A stretch of 64,000 bases of DNA from Bacillus sp. S3 (GTDB taxonomy: Bacteria > Bacillota > Bacilli > Bacillales > Cytobacillaceae): assembly GCF_005154805.1 (NCBI RefSeq), contig NZ_CP039727.1, positions 1,795,501-1,859,500 of the forward strand. Direction: 5' to 3'. The translations under genes and the position numbers were made by a program. This document shows, piece by piece, positions 9,042 to 18,192 of the stretch; position 1 is the stretch's first letter, and each line of letters opens with the position of its first letter. The notes under the pieces were generated by a model. That model saw only the letters and a program-made list of their open reading frames with translations, was not told where the DNA came from and did no database searches.

Positions 9042-9491
9042 ATGTTTTTAGCTTTAAATGACTTGGCAAGTTTGTTTCCGGATAAACAAGGAATCCAGGA
9101 TGAGATGTTGTTTTACACGGTTACGGACGAGGCAAATATTGATCAGCCAAAAGGATTGTTTATTCCGTTCAATGAAAGCTCAGGGGAACTTTTAGACGCA
9201 ATTGCCCATGGAGCAATTGCAGCGATTTGGGATCGTGAACATAAATTGCCAAGATATACACCAACTTATTTTCCGGTTTTTTATACGGACGATTTGGCTG
9301 ATGCCATAAGAAAAATCATTACACTATATTGTGAAAAATTAGATGGAGAAACGAAAAAGCACATGGAAATCACTAACTTTAAATTTTCAAATAAAAAACT
9401 TCTTAATAAAAATAAACAAACATATGATATAGCTGGGATATTAGAAATGCTGACTGCAAAGTTAGCAAATGATTCAGAGGGGAGGGGATAA
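9042..9491 (+). CDS. MurF N-terminal-domain-like protein, lacks ATPase and ligase domains
   Basis: 149 residues. Residues about 25-95 resemble the UDP-MurNAc-binding N-domain of MurF and MurE: KGLFIPF, then [14 protein letters not shown], a short variable loop, and [19 protein letters not shown] spacing. The GTNGKTT ATP loop, central domain and ligase domain are absent, and no remnant of them follows, since mraY begins 2 bases after the stop. The gene is intact, in frame, and tightly packed between murE and mraY, exactly where full-length murF sits in many bacteria. It is probably not a working MurF; the real murF is presumably elsewhere (near ddl in B. subtilis). A role in substrate binding or regulation is possible but unproven. 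Confidence 0.75.
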   Translation: MFLALNDLASLFPDKQGIQDEMLFYTVTDEANIDQPKGLFIPFNESSGELLDAIAHGAIAAIWDREHKLPRYTPTYFPVFYTDDLADAIRKIITLYCEKLDGETKKHMEITNFKFSNKKLLNKNKQTYDIAGILEMLTAKLANDSEGRG

Positions 9492-9492
9492 A

Positions 9493-10470
9493 ATGAAGGA
9501 GCAAGTTATTTTTTTCACAATTATCATGGGCTTTCTGATCTCAGTTTTACTTTCTCCCATTTTTATTCCCTTCTTAAGAAGGTTGAAATTTGGACAAAGC
9601 ATTCGGGAAGAAGGTCCTAAATCCCATCAAAAAAAATCGGGAACACCTACAATGGGCGGTGTAATGATTTTATTTTCAATTATCATTACCACATTGGTGA
9701 TGATAGGGAAATATTCAGAACAAACACCGGTCACAGCATTTTTACTTTTGTTTGTAACATTTGGGTTCGGTTTACTCGGGTTTTTGGATGATTTCATCAA
9801 AGTCGTATTAAAAAGAAATCTGGGATTAACTTCAAAACAAAAGCTTCTTGGTCAAATTATCATTTCCGTTATATTTTATCTGATTTATAAACATTCAGGA
9901 CAATCGACAGAAATTAAACTGCCATTTGGGGATTACTCCATAGATTTAGGCTGGTCATATGTCCTATTCATCATTTTCTGGCTGGTAGGATTCTCTAATG
10001 CTGTGAACCTGACAGACGGACTTGATGGTCTTGTTTCAGGTACGGCCGCGATCGCATTTGGGGCGTTTGCTGTGTTAGCATGGAACCAGAATAACTTTGA
10101 AGTTGCAGTATTCTCTGTTGCAGTGGTTGGAGCGGTCTTAGGGTTTTTAGTTTTTAATGCTCATCCTGCTAAGGTGTTTATGGGGGACACAGGCTCGCTG
10201 GCACTGGGTGGTGCAATCGCTGCTATTGCGATTTTAACAAAGCTTGAGATCCTCCTGATTATCATTGGCGGTGTTTTTGTTATCGAAACATTATCGGTTA
10301 TTCTTCAGGTTGCCTCCTTTAAAACAACGGGGAAACGAATCTTTCGAATGAGCCCTTTGCATCATCATTACGAATTAGTAGGCTGGTCGGAATGGCGCGT
10401 AGTTGTTACCTTTTGGAGTGTTGGCCTAATATTTGCGATCCTAGGAATCTATATCGAGGTGTGGTTGTAA
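9493..10470 (+). CDS. mraY: Phospho-N-acetylmuramoyl-pentapeptide-transferase
   Basis: 325-residue polytopic membrane enzyme that transfers phospho-MurNAc-pentapeptide to undecaprenyl phosphate, making lipid I. About ten membrane segments are visible. The family motifs are present: DDF in the FLDDFIKV loop, NLTDGLDGL, and [17 protein letters not shown], as well as [10 protein letters not shown] near the end. The ATG at 9493 follows SD GGGGAGGGG and gives the family start [10 protein letters not shown]; an in-frame ATG at 9469 inside the previous gene is rejected. murD follows without a gap. Confidence 0.97.
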   Translation: MKEQVIFFTIIMGFLISVLLSPIFIPFLRRLKFGQSIREEGPKSHQKKSGTPTMGGVMILFSIIITTLVMIGKYSEQTPVTAFLLLFVTFGFGLLGFLDDFIKVVLKRNLGLTSKQKLLGQIIISVIFYLIYKHSGQSTEIKLPFGDYSIDLGWSYVLFIIFWLVGFSNAVNLTDGLDGLVSGTAAIAFGAFAVLAWNQNNFEVAVFSVAVVGAVLGFLVFNAHPAKVFMGDTGSLALGGAIAAIAILTKLEILLIIIGGVFVIETLSVILQVASFKTTGKRIFRMSPLHHHYELVGWSEWRVVVTFWSVGLIFAILGIYIEVWL

Positions 10471-11823
10471 TTGAAGCAGATAGAGTCATATCAACATAAA
10501 AAAATTCTTGTTCTTGGTTTGGCCAAAAGTGGTGTAACGGCGGCGGCCCTCTTACATAAGCTTGGTGCATTTGTGACAGTGAATGATAAAAAGCCATTAT
10601 CGGAAAACCCAGAGGCTCAAGGATTATTAGAGCAAGGGATTAAAGTGATTTGCGGTGAACATCCAACAGAGCTTCTTGATGAGGGGTTTGAACTAATTGT
10701 AAAAAATCCGGGTATTCCGTATTTCAATCCAATGATTGAAGGCGCCATCGAAAAGGGAATACCTGTGATAACAGAAGTGGAACTTGCTTTTGAAATTTCT
10801 GAAGCACCTTTTATCGGCATAACAGGAACAAACGGTAAAACGACAACGACAACACTTGTATATGAAATGCTTAACCAAGGGAAGAAGCAGCCATTAATTG
10901 CGGGTAATATTGGAACGGTTGCCTCGGGAGTCGCCCAAACAGCAACAAAGGAAAATACCATTGTTATTGAATTATCTTCTTTTCAGTTAATGGGAATCAA
11001 TAGCTTTAATCCAAAAATCGCTATTATTACCAATCTTTATGATGCCCATTTGGATTATCACGGTACACGTAGGGAATACATTGATGCTAAGGCGAATATT
11101 ACTAAAAACCAGACAGAGCTGGAATATTTAATCATTAATGCTGATCAGGAAGAAACATGGGACATTGCACGGCACTCAAAAGCAACGATAATCCCATTTT
11201 CTACAAAGAGGGAATTAGCAGAAGGTGCTTATATTCAAGATGGCTGGATCATGTTTAATCATGAAAGGGTAATGGCTATTAAAGAGATTGCCCTGCCGGG
11301 AGTCCATAATCTTGAAAATATACTTTCAGCCGTGGCAGCAGCAAAACTTTCCGGGGTAGAAAATAGTTCAATCCAAGAGGTACTCCGCACCTTTACTGGT
11401 GTCAGGCACCGTTTACAATATGTAACAGATGTTAATGGGAGAAGATTTTATAATGATTCAAAGGCAACAAATAGTTTAGCTACGATAAACGCGCTCGCCG
11501 CTTTTGATACCCCAACGATCCTGCTGGCCGGAGGCCTGGATCGCGGGAATGAATTTGATGAGTTAATCCCGTATTTAAAAAATGTAAAGGCGTTAATAAC
11601 ATTTGGCGAAACTGCGCCAAAGATTGAACGTATTGGTGCCTTAGCCGGAATAAAAATAATAAACCGTGTCGATAATGTTGAAAAGGCAGTGCCTGAGGCT
11701 TATCGATACTCCGAATCAGGTGACATCATTCTGTTGTCTCCTGCCTGCGCCAGCTGGGATCAATATAAAAGTTTTGAAGTCAGGGGAGACATTTTTATCG
11801 AAGCGGTGCATATGCTTAAGTAA
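10471..11823 (+). CDS. murD: UDP-N-acetylmuramoylalanine--D-glutamate ligase
   Basis: 450 residues. It ligates D-glutamate to UDP-MurNAc-L-Ala in the cytoplasm. An N-terminal Rossmann-like domain ([14 protein letters not shown]) is followed by the ATP loop [10 protein letters not shown] (from Gly119) and the C-terminal domain with HRLQYV and FYNDSKATN. The TTG start at 10471 directly abuts the mraY TAA, with a GAGGTG SD inside mraY. A long hairpin separates it from spoVE. Confidence 0.97.
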   Translation: MKQIESYQHKKILVLGLAKSGVTAAALLHKLGAFVTVNDKKPLSENPEAQGLLEQGIKVICGEHPTELLDEGFELIVKNPGIPYFNPMIEGAIEKGIPVITEVELAFEISEAPFIGITGTNGKTTTTTLVYEMLNQGKKQPLIAGNIGTVASGVAQTATKENTIVIELSSFQLMGINSFNPKIAIITNLYDAHLDYHGTRREYIDAKANITKNQTELEYLIINADQEETWDIARHSKATIIPFSTKRELAEGAYIQDGWIMFNHERVMAIKEIALPGVHNLENILSAVAAAKLSGVENSSIQEVLRTFTGVRHRLQYVTDVNGRRFYNDSKATNSLATINALAAFDTPTILLAGGLDRGNEFDELIPYLKNVKALITFGETAPKIERIGALAGIKIINRVDNVEKAVPEAYRYSESGDIILLSPACASWDQYKSFEVRGDIFIEAVHMLK

Positions 11824-11871
11824 GGGCTTGGCCAACTTAGTATCACCAGCCAGAGTGGTTCTCTAAGCCCT
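11823..11871 (+). other. Long stem-loop between murD and spoVE
   Basis: AGGGCTT (11823-11829, overlapping the murD stop) pairs with AAGCCCT (11865-11871). A weaker inner CCA(A)CT/AGTGG helix is possible. No T-run follows, so it is not a standard terminator. It ends 14 bases before the GAGGTG SD of spoVE and could affect mRNA stability or translation. Confidence 0.5.
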
Positions 11872-11897
11872 AAAACTCGCGGTTGAGGTGTATAGTG

Positions 11898-12998
11898 GTG
11901 CCGACAAAGAGAACAACTCCTGATTTTATTTTAATGATTGTAACTTTTACGCTGCTGGCAATAGGGTTAATTATGGTTTATAGCGCAAGTGCGATTTGGG
12001 CTGAATATAAATTTCATGATTCCTTTTTCTTTGCCAAAAGGCAAACCCTATTCGCCGGGGTCGGAATCGCTGCCATGTTTTTTATTATGAACATCAATTA
12101 CTGGACATGGAGAACGTGGGCTAAAACCATTTTAATTGTTTGTTTTGTCTTATTAGTCCTCGTGTTAATTCCCGGAATAGGGAATGTTCGCAATGGGTCA
12201 AGAAGTTGGATAGGTGTAGGGGCTTTTTCTATTCAGCCTTCAGAATTTATGAAGCTGGCGATGATTGCCTTTTTGGCAAAATATCTGTCTGAACGTCAAA
12301 AGCTGATTACTTCTTTTAAAAAAGGGCTGATCCCTTCTTTGGGACTTGCATTTTTAGCCTTTGCCATGATTATGCTCCAGCCGGATTTAGGAACTGGAAC
12401 CGTCATGATGGGAACGTGCGTAGTGATGATCTTTATTGCCGGTGCACGGATTAGCCATTTTGCTTTCCTTGGCCTGATGGGTGTAGCAGGGTTTGTCGGC
12501 TTAATTGTTTCTGCTCCCTATCGAATCAAACGGATTACCTCGTTTTTAGATCCTTGGTCAGATCCTTTAGGTAGTGGATTTCAAATTATTCAATCGCTGT
12601 ATGCCATTGGTCCGGGAGGGTTGTTCGGACTTGGTCTCGGTGAAAGCAGGCAAAAGTTTTTTTACTTGCCCGAACCGCAAACAGACTTTATTTTTGCGAT
12701 ACTTTCTGAGGAATTAGGATTTATTGGAGGTTCGTTTATCCTATTATTATTTGCGCTATTATTATGGCGCGGGATCCGGATTGCACTTGGTGCTCCTGAT
12801 TTATACGGCAGCTTTCTTGCGGTAGGTATTATTGCCATGGTTGCGATTCAAGTTATGATTAATATCGGTGTTGTAACCGGACTTATGCCAGTAACGGGTA
12901 TTACGCTGCCATTTCTAAGCTATGGGGGCTCCTCGTTAACCTTGATGTTAATGGCCATTGGTGTTCTCCTGAATATTAGCCGTTATGCAAGATATTAA
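11898..12998 (+). CDS. spoVE: Stage V sporulation protein E (SEDS-family glycan polymerase)
   Basis: 366-residue SEDS protein with about ten membrane segments, partner of SpoVD in spore cortex synthesis. Family sequences include the early YSASA motif, WIGVG, the QPSEFMK loop, and the C-terminal TLPFLSYGGSS. The in-frame TTG at 11883 lies before the SD. GAGGTG (11885-11890) points to the GTGs at 11895 or 11898, and 11898 gives the family N-terminus (MPTKRTTPDF). FtsW-like function is possible, but position between murD and murG matches spoVE in Bacillus. Confidence 0.93.
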   Translation: MPTKRTTPDFILMIVTFTLLAIGLIMVYSASAIWAEYKFHDSFFFAKRQTLFAGVGIAAMFFIMNINYWTWRTWAKTILIVCFVLLVLVLIPGIGNVRNGSRSWIGVGAFSIQPSEFMKLAMIAFLAKYLSERQKLITSFKKGLIPSLGLAFLAFAMIMLQPDLGTGTVMMGTCVVMIFIAGARISHFAFLGLMGVAGFVGLIVSAPYRIKRITSFLDPWSDPLGSGFQIIQSLYAIGPGGLFGLGLGESRQKFFYLPEPQTDFIFAILSEELGFIGGSFILLLFALLLWRGIRIALGAPDLYGSFLAVGIIAMVAIQVMINIGVVTGLMPVTGITLPFLSYGGSSLTLMLMAIGVLLNISRYARY

Positions 12999-13002
12999 AC
13001 AT

Positions 13003-13034
13003 GATGCCCTGTTTTTAATGCAGGGTTCTTTTTA
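13003..13034 (+). terminator. Probable terminator after spoVE
   Basis: GCCCTG (13006-13011) pairs with CAGGGT (13021-13026), including one wobble, and is followed by a T-rich run to about 13034. It lies 7 bases after the spoVE stop. The stem is short, so termination may be partial. Confidence 0.6.
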
Positions 13035-13170
13035 TTTGTCATGGTGAGTGTGTAATAATTGCCCTTACCGGATTAGTTTTCATTAAAATTAGGTAACATT
13101 CTTTTTTCATTCGCTTTTTTCATTCGTTTTTATAGTAAAATGTGTTTAGCAACTTTTCTGAGGTGAGAAA

Positions 13171-14271
13171 ATGAAAATAGCAGTTAGCGGCGGAGGGACA
13201 GGCGGTCATATATATCCTGCGCTTGCACTAATAAGGGAAATTCAAAAAGAAAACAAAGATGCCGAATTTCTATACATAGGTACGAAGAATGGATTGGAAA
13301 GTAAAATAGTTCCGAGGGAGAAGATTCCCTTTAAATCCATTCATATTACTGGTTTTAAAAGAAAGCTCTCATTTGAAAATGTCAAAACGGTCTTTCGATT
13401 TTTAAAAGGTGTGAAAGACAGTAAAAGAATATTAAAGGAGTTTAAGCCGGACATTGTCATTGGAACAGGCGGGTATGTGTGCGGGCCAGTTGTTTATGCA
13501 GCCCATAAGCTCAAGGTCCCAACGATTATTCACGAACAGAATAGTGTCCCGGGCCTGACAAATAAGTTTTTAAGCCGGTATGTGAACAAAATTGCGATTT
13601 GTTTCGAAGAGGCAAGAGGATACTTTCCGAGTGAGAAGGTTGTTTTCACGGGGAATCCACGGGCTTCAGAGGTCATTGGCAACGATGGAATTAAAGGCCG
13701 TCTTTCAGCAGGGCTTAGTATAACCAAACCAGCCGTTCTCATTTTTGGCGGAAGCCGCGGGGCAAGACCTATCAACGAAGCGGTAGTTAAAGCCTTGTCA
13801 GAATTGGCGCAAAAGCCATATCAAGTCCTTTATATTACGGGTGATGTTCATTATGCGGATGTCAATAAGGAAGTGGAGCTTGTTGGCAGTCCCAATAATG
13901 TAATTATCAAACCATTTATTCACAATATGCCAGAGGTTCTCGCAGGGATTGATTTAGTCGTGTCTAGGGCGGGAGCAACGACACTGGCGGAAATTACTTC
14001 GCTTGGTATTCCGAGCATTCTCGTTCCAAGCCCGTATGTTACAAATAATCATCAAGAGAAAAATGCCAGGTCTTTAAGTGATCATGGCGCGGCAGAATTG
14101 CTTATGGAGAAGGATCTAAATAATAAAAGTCTTGTGAACAATATTGATCGAATTCTCTTAGATAAGGACAATTTAAATGAAATGAAAATAAAGGCTAAAA
14201 AACTGGGTGTTCCTGATTCAGCTTCCAGGCTTTATTCGGAAATGAAACAGCTTGTATTGAACAAATCATAG
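13171..14271 (+). CDS. murG: Undecaprenyldiphospho-muramoylpentapeptide beta-N-acetylglucosaminyltransferase
   Basis: 366-residue peripheral membrane glycosyltransferase that converts lipid I to lipid II using UDP-GlcNAc. The glycine-rich [12 protein letters not shown] loop (about residues 8-19) and the C-terminal UDP-GlcNAc site [11 protein letters not shown] are clear, as is [21 protein letters not shown] precedes the ATG. The 172-base gap behind the spoVE terminator holds two TTTTTTCATTCG copies (13102-13113 and 13115-13126) and an AT-rich stretch; a separate promoter is likely, but I cannot fix its boxes. Confidence 0.97.
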   Translation: MKIAVSGGGTGGHIYPALALIREIQKENKDAEFLYIGTKNGLESKIVPREKIPFKSIHITGFKRKLSFENVKTVFRFLKGVKDSKRILKEFKPDIVIGTGGYVCGPVVYAAHKLKVPTIIHEQNSVPGLTNKFLSRYVNKIAICFEEARGYFPSEKVVFTGNPRASEVIGNDGIKGRLSAGLSITKPAVLIFGGSRGARPINEAVVKALSELAQKPYQVLYITGDVHYADVNKEVELVGSPNNVIIKPFIHNMPEVLAGIDLVVSRAGATTLAEITSLGIPSILVPSPYVTNNHQEKNARSLSDHGAAELLMEKDLNNKSLVNNIDRILLDKDNLNEMKIKAKKLGVPDSASRLYSEMKQLVLNKS

Positions 14272-14336
14272 GTAGCCCAAATTAATTTTTAGCATAAACT
14301 GAATAAAACGCTTCTGGGAAAGTTAGGGTGGTAAAT

Positions 14337-15245
14337 ATGGACGCGATTTTAACGGAATTTCAAAATTTAAATATTGGGAAGGTATTAAAAAACGAACCTC
14401 TTCTACATCATACGACTATCAAAATTGGTGGACCTGCTGACCTTTTTATCGAGCCATCATCAGCGGAAAATCTAAAAAAGGCGATGGATGTAATAGAAAA
14501 ACACAAGATAAAGTGGCGTGCGATTGGCAGGGGATCCAATTTATTAGTATCTGATAAAGGAATTGAGGGGGCAGTGATCAAGCTCGGTTCCGGGTTAAGC
14601 CATCTCAATATTAATGAAACAGAAATAACAGTCGGCGGCGGTCATTCACTTGTCAGTCTCTCTACATTAATCAGTAAAAAGGGACTGACCGGACTTGAAT
14701 TTGCCAGTGGTATTCCCGGTTCAGTAGGTGGAGCTGTTTATATGAACGCAGGTGCACATGGCTCGGATATCAGTAAAATATTAACGAAAGCACATATTTT
14801 ATTTGATGACGGAAAGATGGAATGGCTTACGAATGAAGAAATGGAATTCTCCTACAGAACATCTGTCCTGCAAAAAAAACGCTCTGGTATTGTGGTCGAG
14901 GCAGTCTTTCAGCTAGCCGCAGGAGATCGAGCAGCCATCGTTTCACAAATGCAAAAAAATAAAGATTATCGGAAAGAAACGCAACCGTGGAATTTTCCTT
15001 GTGCCGGCAGTATTTTTCGCAACCCGCTTCCAAATTATGCTGGAAATCTAATTGAAGTTGCCGGCTTAAAAGGCTTCAGTATTGGCGGGGCGAAGATTTC
15101 CGAAATGCATGGGAATTTCATTGTCAATGCCGGAAATGCTACTGCCGGTGATGTGCTCGCATTAATTCAGCATGTAAAGGATACCATTTACAGTTTATAT
15201 GAAGTGAAAATGGAAACCGAAGTGGAAATAATCGGGAAAAAATAG
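14337..15245 (+). CDS. murB: UDP-N-acetylmuramate dehydrogenase (type II MurB)
   Basis: 302 residues. This FAD enzyme reduces UDP-GlcNAc-enolpyruvate to UDP-MurNAc with NADPH. The FAD-binding region [11 protein letters not shown] and [21 protein letters not shown] are visible, followed by SYRTSVLQ and CAGSIFRNP. The Ser in GSIFRNP is the expected proton donor. The short form without an extra loop is the type II MurB. The ATG at 14337 is chosen because SD AGGGTGG (14324-14330) spaces well to it; the in-frame GTG at 14328 lies within the SD. Confidence 0.96.
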   Translation: MDAILTEFQNLNIGKVLKNEPLLHHTTIKIGGPADLFIEPSSAENLKKAMDVIEKHKIKWRAIGRGSNLLVSDKGIEGAVIKLGSGLSHLNINETEITVGGGHSLVSLSTLISKKGLTGLEFASGIPGSVGGAVYMNAGAHGSDISKILTKAHILFDDGKMEWLTNEEMEFSYRTSVLQKKRSGIVVEAVFQLAAGDRAAIVSQMQKNKDYRKETQPWNFPCAGSIFRNPLPNYAGNLIEVAGLKGFSIGGAKISEMHGNFIVNAGNATAGDVLALIQHVKDTIYSLYEVKMETEVEIIGKK

Positions 15246-15301
15246 GGTTGACCTGAGAGTTGAAAACGAAAATTTTCACCTTACTTTTCTTGTAAGATCC
15301 C

Positions 15302-15329
15302 TTACGAATGACAAATATTGTGTTATAAT
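15302..15329 (+). promoter_or_regulatory. Candidate SigA promoter upstream of divIB
   Basis: TATAAT (15324-15329) is a perfect -10 box. TTACGA (15302-15307) is a weak -35 box with a 16-base spacer. It lies in the 237-base murB-divIB gap, upstream of a terminator-like hairpin at 15371. Confidence 0.5.
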
Positions 15330-15370
15330 TACTGATAATATTATAGATGTACAAACAAATGGAACGAATG

Positions 15371-15406
15371 ACGGCATGATTTTTCGTGCCGTTGTTTCTC
15401 TTTTTA
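15371..15406 (+). terminator. Terminator-like hairpin in the divIB leader
   Basis: ACGGCATGA (15371-15379) pairs with TCGTGCCGT (15384-15392), nine pairs with one T-G wobble and a TTTT loop. It is followed by TGTTTCTCTTTTT. It is either the terminator of the murG-murB unit or an attenuator in the divIB leader, since a perfect -10 box lies 42 bases upstream of it. Confidence 0.75.
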
Positions 15407-15482
15407 GGTATTAATTCGAGTTTATTGGGCAAGTATTTGTTGATATTTTAGGGCAACTGCTTTTTATTTGGAGGAATAGTGA

Positions 15483-16280
15483 ATGGAGAAAGGTAAAATC
15501 GTTGCTCTTGAGGACCGAATTCCAAAACTTAAGGAGCAAAGACGGCGAAAAGCCAACAGGCGGCTTGTACTTCTTCTTATTTTGTTTTTTTCGATGATTG
15601 TCGTGATTGCCTACTCTCAATCACCCCTAAGTCATGTTAAGCACATCACCGTTATAGGGAACGATGTGTATACGGATGCTGAATTAATTAAAATAAGCGG
15701 TATAACGACGGATACGAATATATGGAATGTAAAAAAAAGTGATATTTCATCAAAGCTGCAGGATTTATCCGAAATCAAACAGGCAAAGCTTCAGGTTAAA
15801 TGGCCGAACACAATTGAAATTCAAGTAAAAGAACATAAAAGGGTGGCTTATCTTAAGCAAGATACAGATTACTTGCCCGTCATGGAAAACGGTAAAATTT
15901 TAAATGATAGAAATACGGAAATAATTCCAATTAATTCTCCGATTCTTTTCAAATTCAAAGAAGGCAAAGTCCTTGACCAAATGATAAAAGAGTTAGAAAT
16001 TCTTCCAAGTGAAATTTTAAACTCCATTTCTGAAATTCATTATTCTCCGAAAAAAACTGATCGATATCATATTTCCTTATTTATGAATGATGGCTTTGAG
16101 GTAAGTGCCACACTTAGAAGTTTTTCGGAAAAAATGGTCCATTACCCTTCAATTATAAGCCAGCTCGATCCTCATAAAAAGGGAATTATTGATTTAGAAG
16201 TAGGCTCGTATTTTAAAGCTTTTGAACCTGAAGTGGAGGAAAAAGAAGTTGAAGAGGATAAAAGTGAAGGTGAGAGGTAA
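15483..16280 (+). CDS. divIB: Cell division protein DivIB (FtsQ family)
   Basis: 265-residue bitopic divisome protein. A basic cytoplasmic tail (LKEQRRRKANRR) is followed by one membrane segment (about 29-47) and an extracellular POTRA domain (about 52-122, beginning VKHITVIGNDVYTDAELIKISGI). A beta domain and a charged acidic tail follow. It associates with FtsL and DivIC at the septum. The ATG at 15483 follows SD GGAGG. The 3' end overlaps ylxW by 17 bases. Confidence 0.95.
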   Translation: MEKGKIVALEDRIPKLKEQRRRKANRRLVLLLILFFSMIVVIAYSQSPLSHVKHITVIGNDVYTDAELIKISGITTDTNIWNVKKSDISSKLQDLSEIKQAKLQVKWPNTIEIQVKEHKRVAYLKQDTDYLPVMENGKILNDRNTEIIPINSPILFKFKEGKVLDQMIKELEILPSEILNSISEIHYSPKKTDRYHISLFMNDGFEVSATLRSFSEKMVHYPSIISQLDPHKKGIIDLEVGSYFKAFEPEVEEKEVEEDKSEGER

Positions 16281-16965
16281 ACATTTTATCTTGTCACTTG
16301 TATGCCTTGTTTTAGGGTTTATGATTGCCTTCTCTTATCATCTGACGCAAAAGGAAAATCAAACCGAAAACCGGGACATGTCAGGCAAACAGTACGAAAA
16401 GACTCTTGCACTTAGAAATCAATTAATTGCTCAGGAGGAGACTAATCGCAAACTGCAAAAGGAATTAAATCAAAAGCAGGAGAAGGTTTTGAAGAATGAA
16501 AAAGACCTTGCAAAGGAAGCGCAGGTATTCCTTAATCTGGCCGAAGACACTGAGAAATATCGGATGTTCCTTGGGAAGATGAAGGTCAAAGGAAAAGGTG
16601 TGAAAATTACCCTTTCTGATGGTGCATATGACCCAAAGGAAGTTAATGTTAATAATTATCTTGTCCATGAACACCATGTTTTTAAAGTGGTGAATGAACT
16701 ATATATTTCCGGTGCCGCAGCAGTGGCGATTAATGGACAAAGGCTGACAAGTCATTCATATATTGTTTGTAACGGCCCAGTCATTACGGTTGACGGGGTG
16801 GAGTACCCTGCACCTTTTGTCATAACTGCAATTGGTGAACCAGATGTGTTATCATCAGCGCTAAACCTCTCGGGAGGAGTAAAGGATCAACTAGTTAATG
16901 ATAATCTTGTTTTCACACTGGAAAAACTAAATGAAATTGTCCTAAACCCAATATTGGGCAGTTAA
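16264..16965 (+). CDS. ylxW: DUF881 family membrane protein YlxW
   Basis: About 233 residues of unknown molecular function. A signal-like membrane segment near the N-terminus (ILSLVCLVLGFMIAFSYHL) is followed by a coiled coil (about 35-95) and the DUF881 domain with GVKITLSDG and AAAVAINGQRLTSHS. The GTG at 16264 is preferred because AAGAGG (16252-16257) lies 6 bases upstream; the in-frame ATG at 16222 lies deep in divIB with no SD. It is a tandem paralogue of ylxX. Linkage to divIB and sbp suggests an envelope or division role, but this is inference. Confidence 0.88.
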   Translation: MKVRGKHFILSLVCLVLGFMIAFSYHLTQKENQTENRDMSGKQYEKTLALRNQLIAQEETNRKLQKELNQKQEKVLKNEKDLAKEAQVFLNLAEDTEKYRMFLGKMKVKGKGVKITLSDGAYDPKEVNVNNYLVHEHHVFKVVNELYISGAAAVAINGQRLTSHSYIVCNGPVITVDGVEYPAPFVITAIGEPDVLSSALNLSGGVKDQLVNDNLVFTLEKLNEIVLNPILGS

Positions 16966-16978
16966 GTAGGTGAAAAAA

Positions 16979-17710
16979 GTGGACAAGCCGAAAATAAACA
17001 TAAGTTTTACTTTGATTGCAACAGTTGTCGGCTTCATGATTGCGATCCAATTCCAAACCGTGAAAAAACCTGCTGAACGTGACACACGTGATGTTTGGCA
17101 GCTTCGCGAGGCATTGTTAAAAGAAAAAGAACTCCAGTCACATTTACTAAGTGAAATTCGTTCGAATGAAGAGAAACTATCAGCTTATGAATCTAAACGA
17201 AAACAGAGTAAGGAACAAGTGTTAAAGGACACATTAGATGAATTAAAAATAGAAGCAGGGCTTACCGAGGTAACTGGTCCCGGCATAATATTGCAAATAG
17301 AACCTGTGATTGAGGATGTTCAACTGGGAAGTCCCGTTGCGAAGGATATATCACCCGAGCTATTAAAAAGACTGCTAAACGAAATAAATATGTATGATGC
17401 TAAATACGTAGCAATTGACGGTCAAAGGATTATAAATACGACGGTTATCAGGGATATTAATGGTGATACAAAAATTGATGGGCACACAATCAGGGGTTTA
17501 CCTATCGAGATTAAAGTAGGTGTGAGTGAAATGAATGCGGCTGAAAAATTATCAAATCGGATGAAAGTCTCGAAAGCAAGGGATGAGTTTTTTACTGAAA
17601 GCTTGAGGCTAAACATTTCAGCACCGAGCCCATCTATTAAAATTCCAGCCTATGATAATTCTATTCGTATAAAATACATGGAGCCGATTAAGGAAGGGGG
17701 CAGTTCTTAA
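16979..17710 (+). CDS. ylxX: DUF881 family membrane protein YlxX
   Basis: About 243 residues with the same plan as YlxW: one N-terminal membrane segment (INISFTLIATVVGFMIAIQF), a coiled coil with ERDTRDVWQLREALLKEKE, then a DUF881 domain with GPGIILQIEP and YVAIDGQRIINTTVIRD. The start is either GTG at 16970 or GTG at 16979; AGGTG (16968-16972) spaces correctly only to 16979. The stop TAA overlaps the sbp ATG. Function is unknown, and it is a duplicated neighbour of ylxW. Confidence 0.85.
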   Translation: MDKPKINISFTLIATVVGFMIAIQFQTVKKPAERDTRDVWQLREALLKEKELQSHLLSEIRSNEEKLSAYESKRKQSKEQVLKDTLDELKIEAGLTEVTGPGIILQIEPVIEDVQLGSPVAKDISPELLKRLLNEINMYDAKYVAIDGQRIINTTVIRDINGDTKIDGHTIRGLPIEIKVGVSEMNAAEKLSNRMKVSKARDEFFTESLRLNISAPSPSIKIPAYDNSIRIKYMEPIKEGGSS

Positions 17711-18081
17711 TGTGGCTTCCAATTATGGGACTTGTGATTGGAGTTATACTCGGGTTATTAACAGAAATCCGAATTCCTGAAGAATACTCCAATTATTTGT
17801 CGATTGCGATTTTGGCAGCTTTCGACACGCTTTTTGGCGGAATCAGGGCATACATGCAAAATATTTATGATGAAAAGGTGTTTGTTTCAGGATTCTTTTT
17901 TAATATAATTCTTGCTGCAAGTTTAGCTTTTCTCGGTGTTCATCTTGGTGTAGACTTGTATTTAGCAGCAGTTTTTGCGTTTGGTGTCAGGTTATTTCAA
18001 AATATTGCTGTCATTAGACGAATCTTATTGACAAAATGGTCAACTAACAAAGAAAAAATAGAAAAAAATGATATTTTTTAA
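17710..18081 (+). CDS. sbp: Small basic protein Sbp (DUF1290)
   Basis: 123-residue integral membrane protein with about three to four membrane segments (about 1-18, 30-45, 60-80 and 82-100). It contains the family sequence IRIPEEYSNYLSIAILAAFDTLFGGIRA and the basic C-terminus that gives the family its name. Start and stop overlap with ylxX (TAATG) indicates coupling. Function is unknown. Its fixed place between ylxX and ftsA in Bacillaceae suggests an envelope role. Confidence 0.9.
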   Translation: MWLPIMGLVIGVILGLLTEIRIPEEYSNYLSIAILAAFDTLFGGIRAYMQNIYDEKVFVSGFFFNIILAASLAFLGVHLGVDLYLAAVFAFGVRLFQNIAVIRRILLTKWSTNKEKIEKNDIF

Positions 18082-18108
18082 AGGGAAATATGTAGTTGTG
18101 ACGAATAA
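18080..18108 (+). promoter_or_regulatory. Candidate SigH-type promoter for ftsA-ftsZ
   Basis: AAAGGGAAA (18080-18088) differs from the SigH -35 form RnAGGAwww at one position. GACGAATAA (18100-18108) matches RnnGAATww fully, with an 11-base spacer. In B. subtilis one ftsAZ promoter is SigH-dependent and boosts FtsZ for polar division. This is a pattern match only. Confidence 0.45.
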
Positions 18109-18192
18109 TTTTATTAGATATTGCTATGAAACTAGTATTGAACAAATTCAGTTGTTGTTCGACCTAAGGAGATTAAAAGGAGGTGCCAAAGA

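Noticed and set aside
10617-10961. 114-residue open frame antisense to murD
   Set aside because: It mirrors a highly conserved Mur ligase domain; no SD and no homologous features.
13102-13141. Promoter of murG with TTTTTTCATTCG repeats
   Set aside because: Several -10-like strings exist, but none has a good -35 box at 16-18 bases; the repeat may be low-complexity sequence.
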